A stretch of DNA of 64,000 nt from Phaeosaccion multiseriatum (lineage: Eukaryota; Ochrophyta, other classes): contig OZ218955.1 in NCBI GenBank assembly GCA_965112735.1, forward strand, positions 3,348,001-3,412,000, written 5' to 3'. Shown in pieces: positions 12,697-25,800 of the stretch. Under the pieces are notes generated by a model. The model ran no database searches and was not told the origin of the DNA. It saw only the letters and a list, made by a program, of their open reading frames with translations. A program made the translations under genes and the position numbers. Numbering within the stretch: the first letter of the stretch is position 1; every line of letters starts with the position of its first letter.

Positions 12697-14047
12697 TGTC
12701 AGCCTCAGCCTCGGTCGGCTCCAAGCACTGCCGCTATTGCCACTGGTGAGCTGCCACAGCAGGAATCTTTCATGTCAATCCAGTTTTGCCTCTCCACCCA
12801 GAGGGAGCCGGCTACAAGAGACAAGCGTCAAAGTGGAGAAGCGGAGAAGAAAGGCGCACTCCACCTATTGCTATCGTCTCCCCACGAGAAGCTCCTCGCG
12901 TTTTCTACGCCAAAAACCACTGCCCAAACCGCAAGCAAATTGGGAATTTGGGCCCTCCACCGGACGTTGACATCAGCAAAAACCCGAGGGGCGCCTTTCC
13001 TCTCTGAGAGGAAGTCAGCGTCGATGGGCAACCGGTCGACCGCGGACGAAGTGAGTGAGTGAGTGAGTGAAGAGTGAGGGAGGGGGGGAGGGGGCGAGAA
13101 GCAAAGCGGGCACGGAAGGCGTGGGTGTAGCGGAAACTTCCATTATTTTTGCCGTTGACTCTCCCTTTCTGGGGGGCAAACGAGCACTATTTGGGAGAAA
13201 TACGGTATTTAATCCCATGGTGCAAAAGCCTCCACCGCTCGTAGGCGGGTGGTGCCACCGGTGGGGGGTATATACACATCAGGGACCTCAAACAGGGGCA
13301 TTGTAAACGAACGTGGTGGCCACAAGCGAGCAATCAGGCTCGGCTGAAACCCCCCCCCCTAAAACTGACACTGACAGTGAGTGAGTGAGGAGGGAGTGAG
13401 AGAGTGAGCGAGGCAAAGGAGTGTGTGACGAGTGACGGCTAGTAGGAGTGGGCTATGCGTATCATCTCTGTCTAGACAGGCCTATTCCTGTCGTCATGCC
13501 CTACCGAAAGTGTGTGCGTTCGTCCGAGTCCGAGTGATACGGTGACGAACTATGAAGGAGCAGCAGCTCTCAAAGGGAAGGGAACGCGCAGAGCTCTGAG
13601 CTCTAATCCCAGAGGACTCCGCGGAGGCATACTGACCGAGCACCTTGTGGTCCTCTGTCCTCTAGGCCGGCGCCACGGCGCCCCAACCTTGAATTTTTTT
13701 TGGACTGGCTCTCCTCTCACAAGGGCCAATTTGCTGCATACTTTTCCTGGCCCTCGCCGGCCCTCTTTCTCCGTCTCCATCCTCTCTGCATGTAGCTTCC
13801 CTGGCTCTTCCCTCTCGCATGCCTGGCTTCCACACCTCCTCGACTCCGCGTTGTGGCGCATGGAATGCAAGTAGTGACGCGCTCCCCCGGGGGGAGGGGA
13901 AAGTGTCAAATGTTTTGCTGACATACTTTTTTGAGGCGGTCGGCCCTCTACCACTTTTCTCGCTTAGAAAGTGCTCTCTAGTCTTCAGCTCTCTCTCTCT
14001 CTCTCAGTCTTTCTTAACTCTCTCTCACACATAACCCTGTTGTTGCC
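12697..14047. other. divergent intergenic region
   Basis: 1.35 kb between the WW gene (-) and the predicted plastid protein gene (+). It contains GTGA-type repeats (13050-13075, 13377-13410) and a CT-rich tract with CTCTCT runs just ahead of ATG 14048, likely 5' UTR/promoter. Several open frames (for example 13512-13874) show no family motif or splice support. Confidence 0.5.
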
Positions 14048-17000
14048 ATGGCTCGAACGGCAGCGCTCCTCGCGGTGCTGCTGGTGGCCGCGGGAGCTTC
14101 TTGTCAAGTTGAGGCCTTCCTCATGCCACCACCACCAGATGCCGCGGTGGGAGGGGGACGAGTGATTACAGGGGGAGGCGGGGCAAGAGCGGGTCCCACG
14201 AAGACCGCTCGGCTCTCCGCGCGTCCCGTGTCCTCCCTCGCTCCCTCCTCGTTCCTCCCAACTGCAGCAGGCCGCTCGCTGGTCTTCCCGTCACAGAGGA
14301 GGTAGGAAGGGGGAGGGGGCGTGGGAGTAGTTGGGGAAGGGGGAGCTAGTGTGATTACTCTGACTTCTCGCCTTCGTCGTTTTCTGGAAGAATAGCATCC
14401 AGGACGCTTGCAGATGAAGACGCGTATAGCCAGGGCTTCCCTACCTTGTGGGGTGGTGGTGCGTCCGTCGTCGCCACGAAATTTCTCTTTGACGCTCCAA
14501 CCCCGCCCCTCACCACCACGTGCCTCACCCCGCACCCTCCCGTCGACGAACCAATGAACCAACCAACCGCTGTGCTCTGCTCCTTGTCCCTCCCCCACCC
14601 AGCACGACCGCTCTCTGGGCCGAGCCTTTTTCGACGGAGAAGGAGTACGATCAGTTCCTTGCCGAACTCATCTTCTCCCAGAACGACATTACTGACGACG
14701 TTCTCAGGAACCTCGACAGGGCGTGTGATGAGGACTTCCTCGCTTGGCTCATCAAGAAGTGAGTGAGGGAGTGAGTGAGGGAGTGATGAGTGAGTGCGTG
14801 AGTGAGTGCTTGAGTGGGGGTATTGGGTGAGCGAGGGAGGGAGTTGTATGTACCTCTCGTCGTGGTGTGGTGTAGAGCTGAGGTGTGTGGGAGGGTAGGG
14901 CAGGGAGGGGAACACTACCATCGTACGGCTTCTGCCTCTGACCTCCCACCCTCCCAACCCTCTCCTTCCATTCCCCTTCCATCCCCCCCTCCTCCTCCAC
15001 CCCACCTCCACCCTCCCCCACCCCCCACCAGAGCCAATGATTCAGAGGACCTTGACGAGCGTGTGGGCCTCAAGAACTTGCACGGCACCATCTCTTCGAT
15101 AATCGACAAGGTCAAGCAGCAGGCCGACCTTGCCCCTCCCGACGAGGCCTTGGCCACGGACGAAGATGAGGTGGTGGCACCCTTTGACAGAAGTGGGGTT
15201 GATGGAACTATTCAGGACGCACAGGTGTCCCCGGTGGTGGGGTCGGCAGGGGCTGAGGACACGAGCGACGAAAGAGTCTTTGCGGAGATGGCCAGAGTGC
15301 AGCGAAGAGGTACGGGGGTATGTGTTTGTGTGTGTGTATACACGTGTGTGTGTACATGTGTGTGTGTGTATACACGTGTGTGTATACGTGTGTGTGTGTG
15401 TGTGTGTGCGTGCGTGCGAGTATGTTGTGTGCCTTGATGGTGATACATCCTTATCATTGCTCCTCTGAATGCCGCCCTGCTTTTTGTATGCAGTACGCTC
15501 TTACTTTGTATTGATACTGTAATTCTGTTCTCTGTTGTCAGTCAGCCACCCCCCTCACCTCACTTACGTGTTTTATACATTACGTGCATCAGATGTCTCA
15601 CTCGCCCCCCTCCTCCCCTCCCTCCTTTGCGCAGGCCTGGAGGCCACAGAGGACAAGGCCAGCAGTGCCCGCGGCAAAATGGCCTCTCCTTTCGAAACAG
15701 TGCCGGCCAACGTGCGGGCCAGCTACGACGCCATGCTCAACGGTGAGCTTAGAGCTGCAGCTTCCCCTCCTTTTCCCTGCCCTTGCGCGGTTGGTTGGTG
15801 GGCTTGCCGCGCCCTCTTCTCCTTCCAACCCCCGCCCCCTGCTCCTAAGCCAGGAGTGTGCTCGTGTAAGGCTGCCCTGACGACCCTTTCCCTTCCCCTA
15901 CCCCCCTCTTCCTCTTCCTTCTCCTCTTCCTCTTCCTCCTCCTCCTCCTCCTCCTCATCCCCGCAGCCGTCCTCGAGAGAGACGCAAACGTCAGCCTGGA
16001 GAGTGCTGTTGAGGCGGTGTACGAGAAGGTGGACGTACAGTTCCTCACCCTCATGAACCAGCGCATTAATGAGGACGGAGGAAAGGCTGAGGGAGCGGAT
16101 AAGCTGCAGGCCATCGTCACGGAGGTGTGCATATATATATGGTGGGGGGGGGGGGGGCTGGGTGGGTGGGTAACTTACTCCAACACGCTCTTCTCCCTCT
16201 TGCCCTCATATCCTATGGAACGCCCGTCCGACCGCTGTGAATGTACCTTTGAATCACAACACCTGTAGATCAACAACATCATGGAGCGGCGAATGAGCGA
16301 GGCGACGGAGCGGCTGGGCTCCATTTTGGCCGAAAAGGAGCCGCAGAAGATGGTGGCAAAGATTGGCTTAATGGCTCAAAAGGGGGAGGTGAACGACGCG
16401 CTTGTGCTGCTGCTGGACGGCAACATTCAGCAGGCAGAGACGGCGGGGGCGGAGGGAGCCGTCAAGGTTATGAAAATGCTCAAGGAGAGAGTGGAGCAGG
16501 TACGGACGCATGGAAATGAATTTTGACTCATCGTAAGACTCGACTGACTCCACGATTTTGACTCGACTGATTGACTGACTGACTGACTGGCTGGCTGACT
16601 GACGGACGGACGGACTAACTGACTTGACTGACTGTCTGTCTGTCCTTCCTTCCTTCGTTCGTCCCCTCCTTCCTTCCTTCACACCCACAGGAGCTCGACG
16701 GAAAGGCCGACGAGGATAAGAAGCTCCTCCGGCGATTACTGCGCACGGAAGACTCGGTGGCAAGGGTGCAGATTCTCGAGGAGGCATTCCGGCCTAGGGC
16801 AAAGCTGGCGCTGAGCGAGGACGAGGAGAGCAGCGAGGAGCCTTTAGTGACACCCCCCAAGTTCATCCAAACGGTAAAGAATCTCATTCTTAACTTTGGA
16901 AACATTGAGAAAGCGGAGCCCCAGTTTGGCGCCAAGCTGGACATGATTATCCGAGAAGCGGAGCAAACAGCGACCGAGCTGTTCGGGGAGAGTGAATCTA

Positions 17001-17194
17001 TCCAGCAGAGGCAAGACCGGGCCTGGGACGAGCAAGGAGTGAGCGTGTTTGATCTGGAGCGGGCGGAGGAGCAGGCCATGTGCTCAGGGGAGGAGGCGCC
17101 ATGGGCGAACGACAAGTATGACACGATGATGCCGGACAATCTCAAGGGACGGGTGCTGGACGGGTCGGATTGGAATGTGGGCGGTTTGCAGTAA
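14048..17194 (+). CDS. predicted plastid-targeted protein, function unknown
   Basis: Eight exons: 14048-14301, 14403-14447, 14603-14758, 15032-15309, 15635-15742, 15967-16124, 16269-16499, 16691-17194; 577 aa, frame kept throughout. The N terminus is a hydrophobic signal peptide (MARTAALLAVLLVAAGASC) ending in VEA-FLMP, with Phe at the predicted cleavage +1, followed by an Arg/Ser/Pro-rich stretch. This is the bipartite plastid signal of complex red-lineage plastids. The rest is soluble, acidic and mostly helical, with no transmembrane segment. Exons 5-8 (ANVRASYDAM, FLTLMNQRI, KMVAKIGLMAQKG, NLILNFGNIEKAEPQFG) look well conserved and non-repetitive, but I do not recognise the family. Exon 2 (45 bp) is the least certain. 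Confidence 0.8.
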
Positions 17195-17807
17195 GGAGTG
17201 TAGAGCGGAAAAGAGTAGGGGAGAGGAGAGAGGGTGAAATAGAGGGTGGATAGATGGGCATGTGTGTGTGTGTGTGGAAAGCAAGCCCTCTCTCTCTCCT
17301 TACTTCCTCAACCAACACTAACTTAGCTAGAGTCATACGAGTAGTACGTTGCATTAGTTTCAGTTTCCTTTCCTTCCTTTCCTCCTTCCTTAATGTCATG
17401 TTAATCTCTCTTGTCGCGGCCATTTCTTGTTCCAATTTCCTTTCTAAACAGTGTATACTTTAATGAAAACAGAGCGCTGACAGACGTGATTTTCTTACTA
17501 ACAATAAAAATCGTAAGTACCTCTTTCGTTGGACGAAATTAAGGCGAATTAAGATAAACTGCGTCAAACAGGGCTTTAAAGGGGGTAAAAAAGGGGTTCA
17601 AACGTCGTGAAACGTCGTCAAAGCAATCGTCATTTATCGTCAAAAAAAAATCGCGGGGCGTCAAAAGTGCCAATCAACCGCGAAATCGCAGTAAAGTACC
17701 TTCTGACTCTATTCCTCCCCATACCCCCCTCCTCCCCCCTCTCGCACCTCCCCTTCTGCTGTGGCCTGCTCTGGGCGCACCGCTCTGGCTATCTGTACTA
17801 CTCCCAT
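17195..17807. other. convergent 3' flanks
   Basis: Between two converging stops. AATAAA at 17503-17508 on the plus strand is a candidate polyadenylation signal for the upstream gene, about 310 bp after its stop. Local AT content is higher than in neighbours. No gene seen. Confidence 0.55.
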
Positions 17808-18624
17808 CTATTCCACCCTTCCCTCGTCCTCATCCTCCTCCTCCCGCCGCCGCTGCTGCTGTAGCTCGCTCTGCGCCCCGAGCCTCCGCTTGGTCCACAT
17901 CCCTCTCGCCTCCAGGGCGGCTAACCGCGCCTCTCTCCTCTCCCCAAACAATTCCACAGCCTCCGAGAGAGAGAGCACCGCATCCAACCCCCCCCCCCCC
18001 CCCCCTCCTCCTCCTCCTCCTCCTCCTCCTCCTCCTCCTCCTCCTCCTCCTCCTCCACTGCCCTCTTGGTGAGGAAAGAGCTGCTGCCTATCCAAGCAAA
18101 GTTGACTGAGTGTCGCATCCCAAAAGGTCCCACTGAGGCTTGGGGCACACGCCAAGTCCTCCACCTCCTCATCAGACAAAACTGCCCTTGCCGCTGCCGC
18201 TGCCCCTCCTTCTACAGGCCCCTGCCCAACCACGAGGCTTGCTGTGCGGCCGCTGCCCGTCGTGGATGGTCTTCTACTTCGACGACGAGAGGAGCCGTGC
18301 AGAGGAGGGGCGCTTCGTCCTGACGTTCTTCTCGTGTTGGTGCGTTGGTGGCGTTGTTGCTTGTCTTCTTCATCATCATCAGCAGTATCATCATGAGCCG
18401 CAGTACCAGCTGTACCCGGTACAGCGGTGGCCTTCCTACGAGCTTCAGCATAATCTTGCTGCTGCTGCCGCTGTCGCTGTTGCCGCTGGTAGTGCTGGTG
18501 CCTGCCCTGCTGCGCACGCCTCTTTGTGGCATCATCTATTATTCCTCCTCCATCGTCGAAGCACTCCGGCACACAATAAGAGGGTGGGTGCCTCCCCCAT
18601 CCCTCGGTCTGCCCCTGGTGGTAG

Positions 18625-18664
<40 letters not shown>

Positions 18665-19316
18665 TATCATCCTCTCCTGCCGATGAAGCGCCAACAAAGC
18701 CTGCCCCTCCTGCGGCCATGTACGATGGACCGATGAGCTTTACCCCTGGCGCTAACAAAGGCAGTCCCTGGATCTGCATCTCTGCGCAGTACGCTTCATA
18801 CGCCCTTCTCGGGAGAACGGAGAATGTCACAGGTGTCTCCAGTGTCTCGCCCTCAGAAATTGTCCGGAAGAAGTCCTGGAAAGCCCCCACTCGGGCAGCA
18901 TCAATCTCCAGCTCCACAGTGTTACTGATGCCGGACGCGAGCTGCCGAGGCGGCAAGAAGGCAGACATCAACCCGCTGCCTGCTACTACTGCTGGTGGCG
19001 GTGCATGTGCGTCCCAGTCCTCTTCTGTGGTGCCCAGCTGGCTTACACTACCACGAGCCTGCTTTTGCCCCAGGGCCACCCGACAGCGTTGAGGAAGGGG
19101 GCCCACGTTGGTGAGTCGCAGCGGCATACTGTAGACGTTTCCCTGGCAAAGAGTGCCGAAGGAAGAGTGCGAAGGTCTAAGGGCAAGGGTCGGCGTGGGC
19201 AAAGTCCTCCCCCCCAAACCTTTTTTGTTGCTCGTCCCCAGGCTGCTGCTGCCAAGCCGAAAAGAGCGCCGCAAGCCGCACTGAGGTGGGCTCGAGAAAT
19301 TTCTCTCCTCCATCAT
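17808..19316 (-). CDS. ASH/MSP-like domain protein, probably ciliary
   Basis: Single open frame of 502 aa, starting at tandem ATGs (19316). Residues about 40-200 resemble an ASH/MSP-type immunoglobulin-like fold found in cilium and centrosome proteins: SFGTLCQGNVYSMPLRLTNVG, then LASGISNTVELEID and ETPVTFSVLPRRAYEAY, the usual order of strands. The second half is low complexity: poly-Gln (about 18637-18661), Arg/Gln-rich stretches and a 20-plus Gly run encoded by the CCTCC array near 17991-18056. Its neighbour across a 560-bp divergent gap is CEP290, which agrees with a ciliary role, but function is inferred from fold only. The start follows a ccag, so an upstream coding exon cannot be excluded. 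Confidence 0.65.
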
Positions 19317-19876
19317 CTGGTCTTTGCCTTGCAGACGAACAAAGCCCGAGAAGAGAAGATGGAGAGAGGGGGAACAAGTGGGAGTTTCAAGTTCACGTGT
19401 TCATCCTCCAAACAAATGTTGGCGACCACGCACGGGGAAAAAAATGGCACTCGACGGCAATAATACACCTTGCCCCGCCGTTTAGCGTAGAGCGGCCAGC
19501 GCGCCTTGGAAGCGGTTACGACACACAACCAACACAGCTCATTCTACACACCAAGAGCTGTAGGGGTGTACAGCGCTGAGGCCGCTTGTCGTGTGCCGCA
19601 TTTCTCCGCGTTTTCAAATCTCGTCTAACGGTTAGTCCCTGTTTGCTTCCACCTCACGCCATAATATCTTGCTGTGGCTTCCCATCGTGCGGTAGCAGCT
19701 GGATAACTGCGAGAAAATTGGTCCTGGGAGAGGGCCTGCAACTTTCCCGAACCCTGGTACAGCAGCGGCCGCTGGTGGAAGGCTGAAGTAGGCAGCAACA
19801 GAACGATCAGTGATTTGGTACAACCCACAGGCCCCTGGAGGGGCGGAGTGTGCTGGGGTAGGCTCAGGGGGTGACC
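19317..19876. promoter_or_regulatory. divergent region, ASH gene / CEP290
   Basis: 560 bp between divergent ATGs, probably both promoters and 5' UTRs. No recognisable TATA or conserved element; no gene inside. Confidence 0.45.
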
Positions 19877-22800
19877 ATGGCGCTGTGCAACGACCCTGAC
19901 CACGGCGCCCTGGAGCAGGAGCTCGAGGGCCTCTATAGCGAGAACATCAAGCTGCAAGAAGAGCTCAACAATGCACACGCCACAGGGGGAAGCGGAGGGG
20001 GAGGGGCAGGAGGGAAGAACCTGCCTGCAGAGGCCTTGGCGGATATGGAGCGGCTCCTCGAGGAGAACTCCACCTTGATCAAGGACAGGGACCGGTACCA
20101 GAATGACTACCTCACACAGAAGGACAGGGTCAACGACCTCGAGAGGAGGCTAGAGGAGAGGGAGGCGCAGAGCAAGGAGGCCGAGAAGCTGGCGAGGAAG
20201 TATCAGGTAAGCTGTTGCTGTACCACCAACCACTGCTTCTACTGCTGCTGTTGATGACCATCCCCCCCCCGCCCGCCCTGGGTGGTCTCTGAGCTTGTCT
20301 CCTCCTCCTGCTGCTGCTGGGGGGGCACTATCCAGGATGGGTAGTCTCGTGTGGTCTCGTCCCCCACCCCCGAGTCGATTCTCTCTCCCATCCTCCTTAG
20401 AATCTCATCACTCACACCTCTCTGTACGCCCTCCTCGTACGTGTATGTCCCTACCTGCCCAACCCCACCTCCCCCCCCACCCATACGCACGCACGCACGC
20501 ACGCACACACGCACACACACACGCACACACACAGGACGAACTCGAGGACACACGCACCATGCTTCAGGCGGAGAAGGCCCGCACAGAGGCCCAAGCCAAG
20601 CGCCTCGGAGACGTGTCCAGCGCCCAGCGGACGGACCAACTGCAGCAAATCAGCGCTATGCAGGAGGCGGAGGAGCTAAGAGAGCTGCAGGAGGACCTGG
20701 AGGCGCAGTTGTTGGAGAGGGATGCTCTTATACACGATTTGTCTGAGACCAATCAGCAGCTGGTGGAGGAGTTTGATACTCTCAAGGTGAGGGAGGGAGG
20801 GAGGGAGGGAGGGAGGGAGGGAGGGAAGGAGGGAGGGAGGGGAAGGAAGAAGCAGGGAGATGTGTATAACATTGGCTTTCTCCCTGTTATATTGATACCG
20901 TATGCCCCTCGCTAACTCACCCTTACATCCCCGCCCCACACTCCCCCACCCCGACCCCCATCCCCACCCACCTGACCCAACCTTCGTCCGCCTCCCTTTG
21001 CGGCCTTCCACTACCATCCACGGCCATCTGAGGACAGGTGAAGCAGGAGGACATGGCCCTGGAGCTAACGGGCCGAAACGGCATGATGCAAGAGATGCAG
21101 AGAGACCTTGCGGACGCTCAGGACCAGATATCGGTGGCCAGGGAGGCTGAGGAGGACATGGAGAAACGTCTCGACGCGGAGCTCGCACAAGCCAGGAGGA
21201 AGCAACTCGCGCTGGAGGGAGACTTGCAGAGCGAGAAGTGAGTGAATGTCAGGACAGAGTGGGAGTGGATGAGTGTGGGTGGGTGTGGGTGTGAGCTCTC
21301 CGCCCTTTCTATATGCTTTTTCTCACCCAACGCCCCCCTCTCCCGCCCTATATCCCTCTCTCGTCCCCTCTCCTCCCTGAACAGAGAGACGGTGTCTGAA
21401 CTCCGTGGTGATGTGAAGCGCCTGAAGGAGAACTCGGGCATCGCTGCAAAGGAGCAAGAGATCGAGGCACTCAGGCAGGAGGTGGAGCGCCTTAACGTGG
21501 AGCTGACCCTAGGGGAGCAGGGGCTGGAGCAGGTCAGTCAAACAGGCAGACAGGCGGTGGCTAGGCTTTCTTCTGCTGCCCATGTCCCTCTATCTATGTG
21601 CGTGTCTCTATCTGTCTACCTGTTGTCGCCTCTTCCCTCTGCTCGTATCAAGCCAAACGGGTGGTAGCCCGCTGGGAGGGTAGTGGTGGTGATGGTAGGC
21701 TGATTGTGGTAGTTGGATCTTTGTGTGAGCAACTAACTGAGCTTACCAAAGTCCTTTTGTTCGGTCGAATCTAAACCTTCTCTCTACCTCCCCCCCAACC
21801 CACCCACTCCACCCCACCCCATCCCATCCACTACCATCCCGTCTCACCCCATCCACTGCCATATCACCCCAGGCTGGAAAGGACTTGGAGGTACTGAGTC
21901 TGCAACTGGCGGAGGCAGAGGACCGTGCAGAGAATGGAGCAACTGCCGCAGCGGCAAAGGAGATTAAGAAGAACGCTGAGCTGGAAGCCAAGATTAGGCT
22001 GCTGGAGACGCGAATCAAGGACGATCAGACGAGAGTGGACGAGGTGGAGGCGAGCAAAGAAATGGTGGAGAGAGCGCTTGGGGAAGCGGAGGGGTGGAAG
22101 GTGAGTGAGTAGAAAGGAGGGAGGGAGGAGGGAGGGGATGGAGAGAGGAGGGAGGGAGGGAGGGGAGGGAGGGAGGAAGAAGGAAGGAGGGAGGAAGAAC
22201 GTGAGGCAGAAAGTCCAATACGACAAATGACCATTGATCGATCGATGACGGATGACGGATGGCCGATGAGATGGAGCGCCATGGCCCTTCCATGCATTGC
22301 CATCCCCCTCATCCACTGCTATCCCCCTCCTGTCGACTGCCATCCCTGCCATCCACTGCCATCTCTGCCATCCACTTCCACCCCCCCTCCCATCCGCTGC
22401 CATCCACTTCCAACCCCGCCCCCCCCTCACACCCGCTGGCACCCCCCTCCCACAGGCGCAATACGAAGCTGGGCACGGGCTCGTGGAGGCGGTTCAGCAC
22501 CAAAAGGCTCTCAAGAGGGAGATTCAGCGTCTTGGAGAGGAGGTGGACAGTCGAGGATACAAGCTGGGAGAGGTGCGTGTGTGTGTGAGTGTGAGATTGA
22601 GTGTGAGTGTATGTGTCTTGTTAGTCTGTGTGTGTTGCGCTCGTTGCCTCCCAGCAGTTAGGTGCCCTACCAGCTCCACTCTTCTGTCCTTGACACATGC
22701 AGCTACCATTCAGTGCATGCCCCTCCCTTGTCACTAAAGGAAGGATGGCACCTGACGGCCTTCCCTCCCTATGTAACTGTAACTAGGTCATGGACTCAAT

Positions 22801-25800
22801 GGAAGTTCTTCAGCTCACGTGTGAGCGGCTGCGTAAAGAGGCCAATCTCCCATCGGGTTTCCAGTACGATGATCTGCCGAAGCTCAAGCTCGAGGCCGCA
22901 GGAGAGGTGGCCAGGCTAAGGTGCGTGGGTGCGTGCGTGCGCCGTGGGTGCACCATGGGTGTGCCATTGATTGGATTGCTGGCTTCCTTCTCCTCACCCT
23001 TCCCCCCCACCTTCCGCCCTCCCCTCCCCTCCCCTCCCTTCCACCCCCTTTTCTTCTCCCCCCTCCAGGGCCGTGGTGGGTGAGCAGCAGTCACAGATGG
23101 ATGACCTGAACAACGAACGCCTCAAGCTGATGCAGCGCATGCGCGACCTGGCGGCCACGAGCGTGGCGGACAAGGGAAAGAAGTTCAAGGGCCTGGACGC
23201 AGAGCAGCTCGAGAAGGTTTGTTCACTGGATGGCAGTGGATGGCAATCGGTGGCCCTACCCCCTCAGTCTCTTCACTCACTCCCCCACCCCCCCACCCCC
23301 CCCGTCCTCCCAACTCCTTTAAAGGTGAACGACTTCGCCGCTAACCTTCGCCAAGGGACGCTCGAACTGCCCCTTGACGACCGCTCCTTCGAACTCAAGC
23401 AGCAAGTGGACAGCCTAACCAAGCAAAAGGAGACACTACAGGCTCGAGTGTCCGAGCTAGAGAGGAGTCTTCTGTTGCTTCACAGGGCCGGAGGGGATGA
23501 CGAGGAGTTGCGGTCAATGGCCATGGGGGAGGCCCCCGGGGTGGCTGCGGTAAAGCGCCAATTGGCCGACTTGTCGGATCAGAACGCGTCGTTGAGGGAG
23601 CTTTTGGCGGTGCTGCCGCAGCAAATCCTCCTCTCCCAACAGCAGCAGCCGTTGGTGACACAGCCGCAGTTGGCAACCAGCCCCGGGGGCGGGTCCCGGA
23701 GGCACTCCTTGGCAGGGGTGCAAGCAGCGAAGGACGCCGGGATGGCAGTGGACGAAGATGGTGCCGTGAGCAGCGGCAGGAGCTCGTCTAGTGGTGGAGG
23801 AGGAAGCAGTGTTGTGGGGGGGGGTGGGCAGGAGGGAGACACTCCTCGACGGCGGAGAAGCAGTGCCTCGGGCTCCGGGGCAGATGCCGTGTCTACCATC
23901 AGAGCAGCAGAGGGGGCCGTATCACCAACTGCTGGGGATGAGCTCCTGGTGGAGGGTGGGGCGAGAGAGGCCGGAGATGAGTCCCTTCCCTCGGCGCTGG
24001 ACGCGCTCTTCCCAATGGCGGTGATAGGGAGCGGCGGAGGAGGAAGGGCGGGGAGGCGCGTGTCTGCTGCCATCGAAGCACACGACAGTGCCAAAATGTC
24101 ATCAGGAGGAGGAGGAGGAGGAGGAGGAGGAGGAGGAGGAGGAGGAGGAGGAGGAGGAGGAGGACGTCGTGGCAGTACGCAGCAGCGCCATGTGAGCAGC
24201 AGCGGCGATCTCGCGAATATGTCAGTGATGCTGCAGAGCATGCAGGAGTTTCTCGTGGGTAAGATGACGGAGCTGGTGCGGCGGCCAGGGACCGCCCGCT
24301 CTGGGAGTGGGAGCGGAGGTGGGGGCAGCAATGGGCTAGGGACGGCCGCTTCGGAGGGAGGTGTCGCTTCTCCTGGTGCTGGTCAAGGGAGCCAAGGACA
24401 AGAAGACCTGAGCGACAGTGAGGGGGCAAGCTCTTCCTCGCTCAGTGCCCGGGGCCGAGGACGGACAAGGGCTGCCGCTGTCGGGGTGCATCTTGGCGTA
24501 CCACCAACTGGTGCTTCTGCGGCTGCCACGCCTGCTTCGGCTCCGGAACATGGCAGTGGTGGGACGGAGGGAGGAGATGGTACAGGAGGAGGAGAAGGAG
24601 GAGAGCGACGTAGGGAGTCGAGGAGGTCGATATCGATGGACGTGGCCAAGCAAGCGAGCGATCGAATGCTCAGTGACGCGGCTCGGAGACAGACCCTCGA
24701 CTTGCAGCGCATTATGGACCAGATGGCCAAGTTGCAGCACATGTTCGAATTCACGCTACAGGGTGGCGACGACGGCGGCCCCGCTGAGGGTGGGCGGAGG
24801 AGGATGGGGTCTTCCGGCTTGCCGTTTGGGGACTCTGTGGGAGGAGGAGATGGTGTATCACCAACTGGTGCTGCTGGTACCCGGTACCGGCAGCAGCAGC
24901 GGCACCGCTCCCCTCAAACACCGGGGGGCAAGGACCTGATGAAGCGACAGTTACGCACGCTCAACTTGCCGCCGGCAGAATGGGCAGAGGAGGTCAAGTC
25001 TCTTACGGGTCAGCTTGTAGAGGCATTGGAGCAGCTTAGTGAGAGGGAGGAGGAGCTTGAGGAGCACGAGGAGCTGCTGGGGCGCTATGAGGACCATCTT
25101 GCTGGCATGCAGGTGGGTGGGTTGTATCAATGGGGGAGGAGGTTGGTTGAGAAGGCGGGTGTGGGAGATGGGTGGGTAGGTGGGTGGATGGGTAGATGGA
25201 TACGTGGGTGGGTGTGGGACACACGTACCTGTACATCGTCTACTCTTTTCTTCCGCTCATCCCAACCCCACCCCACCGCACCCACTCTCAATGTGTGTGT
25301 GTGTATGTGTGTGTGTGTGTGTGTGTGGACAACTTCCTTATTCTCCCCCTGTCACTTCACTTCCACACCTACTCCCACTCCCACTCGCCACTCCCACAAC
25401 AAAGGCCCGTACGGCGGTGCTCTACCGCGAGCACGACGCACATCTCCAGAGCACGGCCCAGCGGGAGAAGGAAGCAAAGGAGGAGACGGCTCAACTGCTC
25501 GAAGAGAGGGACAAGCTCGCCATTAAGGTGAAAGGGATGGAGGCCATACTGGCAGTAGAAGACGCGGCAGCGAGTGGGTCCGACCCCGCTGCTCCTCTCC
25601 GTGCTGCCCGTGAGCTTGGGCGCAAGTGTATGGTGCATGAGGTGAATAGCGCAGTGTTGGCTCGCAAGTACACGAGTCTGGTGGAGCAGGTGAAGCTGGA
25701 GAGGGAGAATGTTGTCCGGTGCGAGGCGGACTTGTTGGACATGGAGGCTGCCACCAAAACACGCATCCTCTACCTGGAGCAGTGGAAGGCATCCGCCAGT

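Noticed and set aside
12301-13062. 253-aa open frame on the plus strand
   Set aside because: Antisense to the WW gene start and its intron; no domain or splice evidence.
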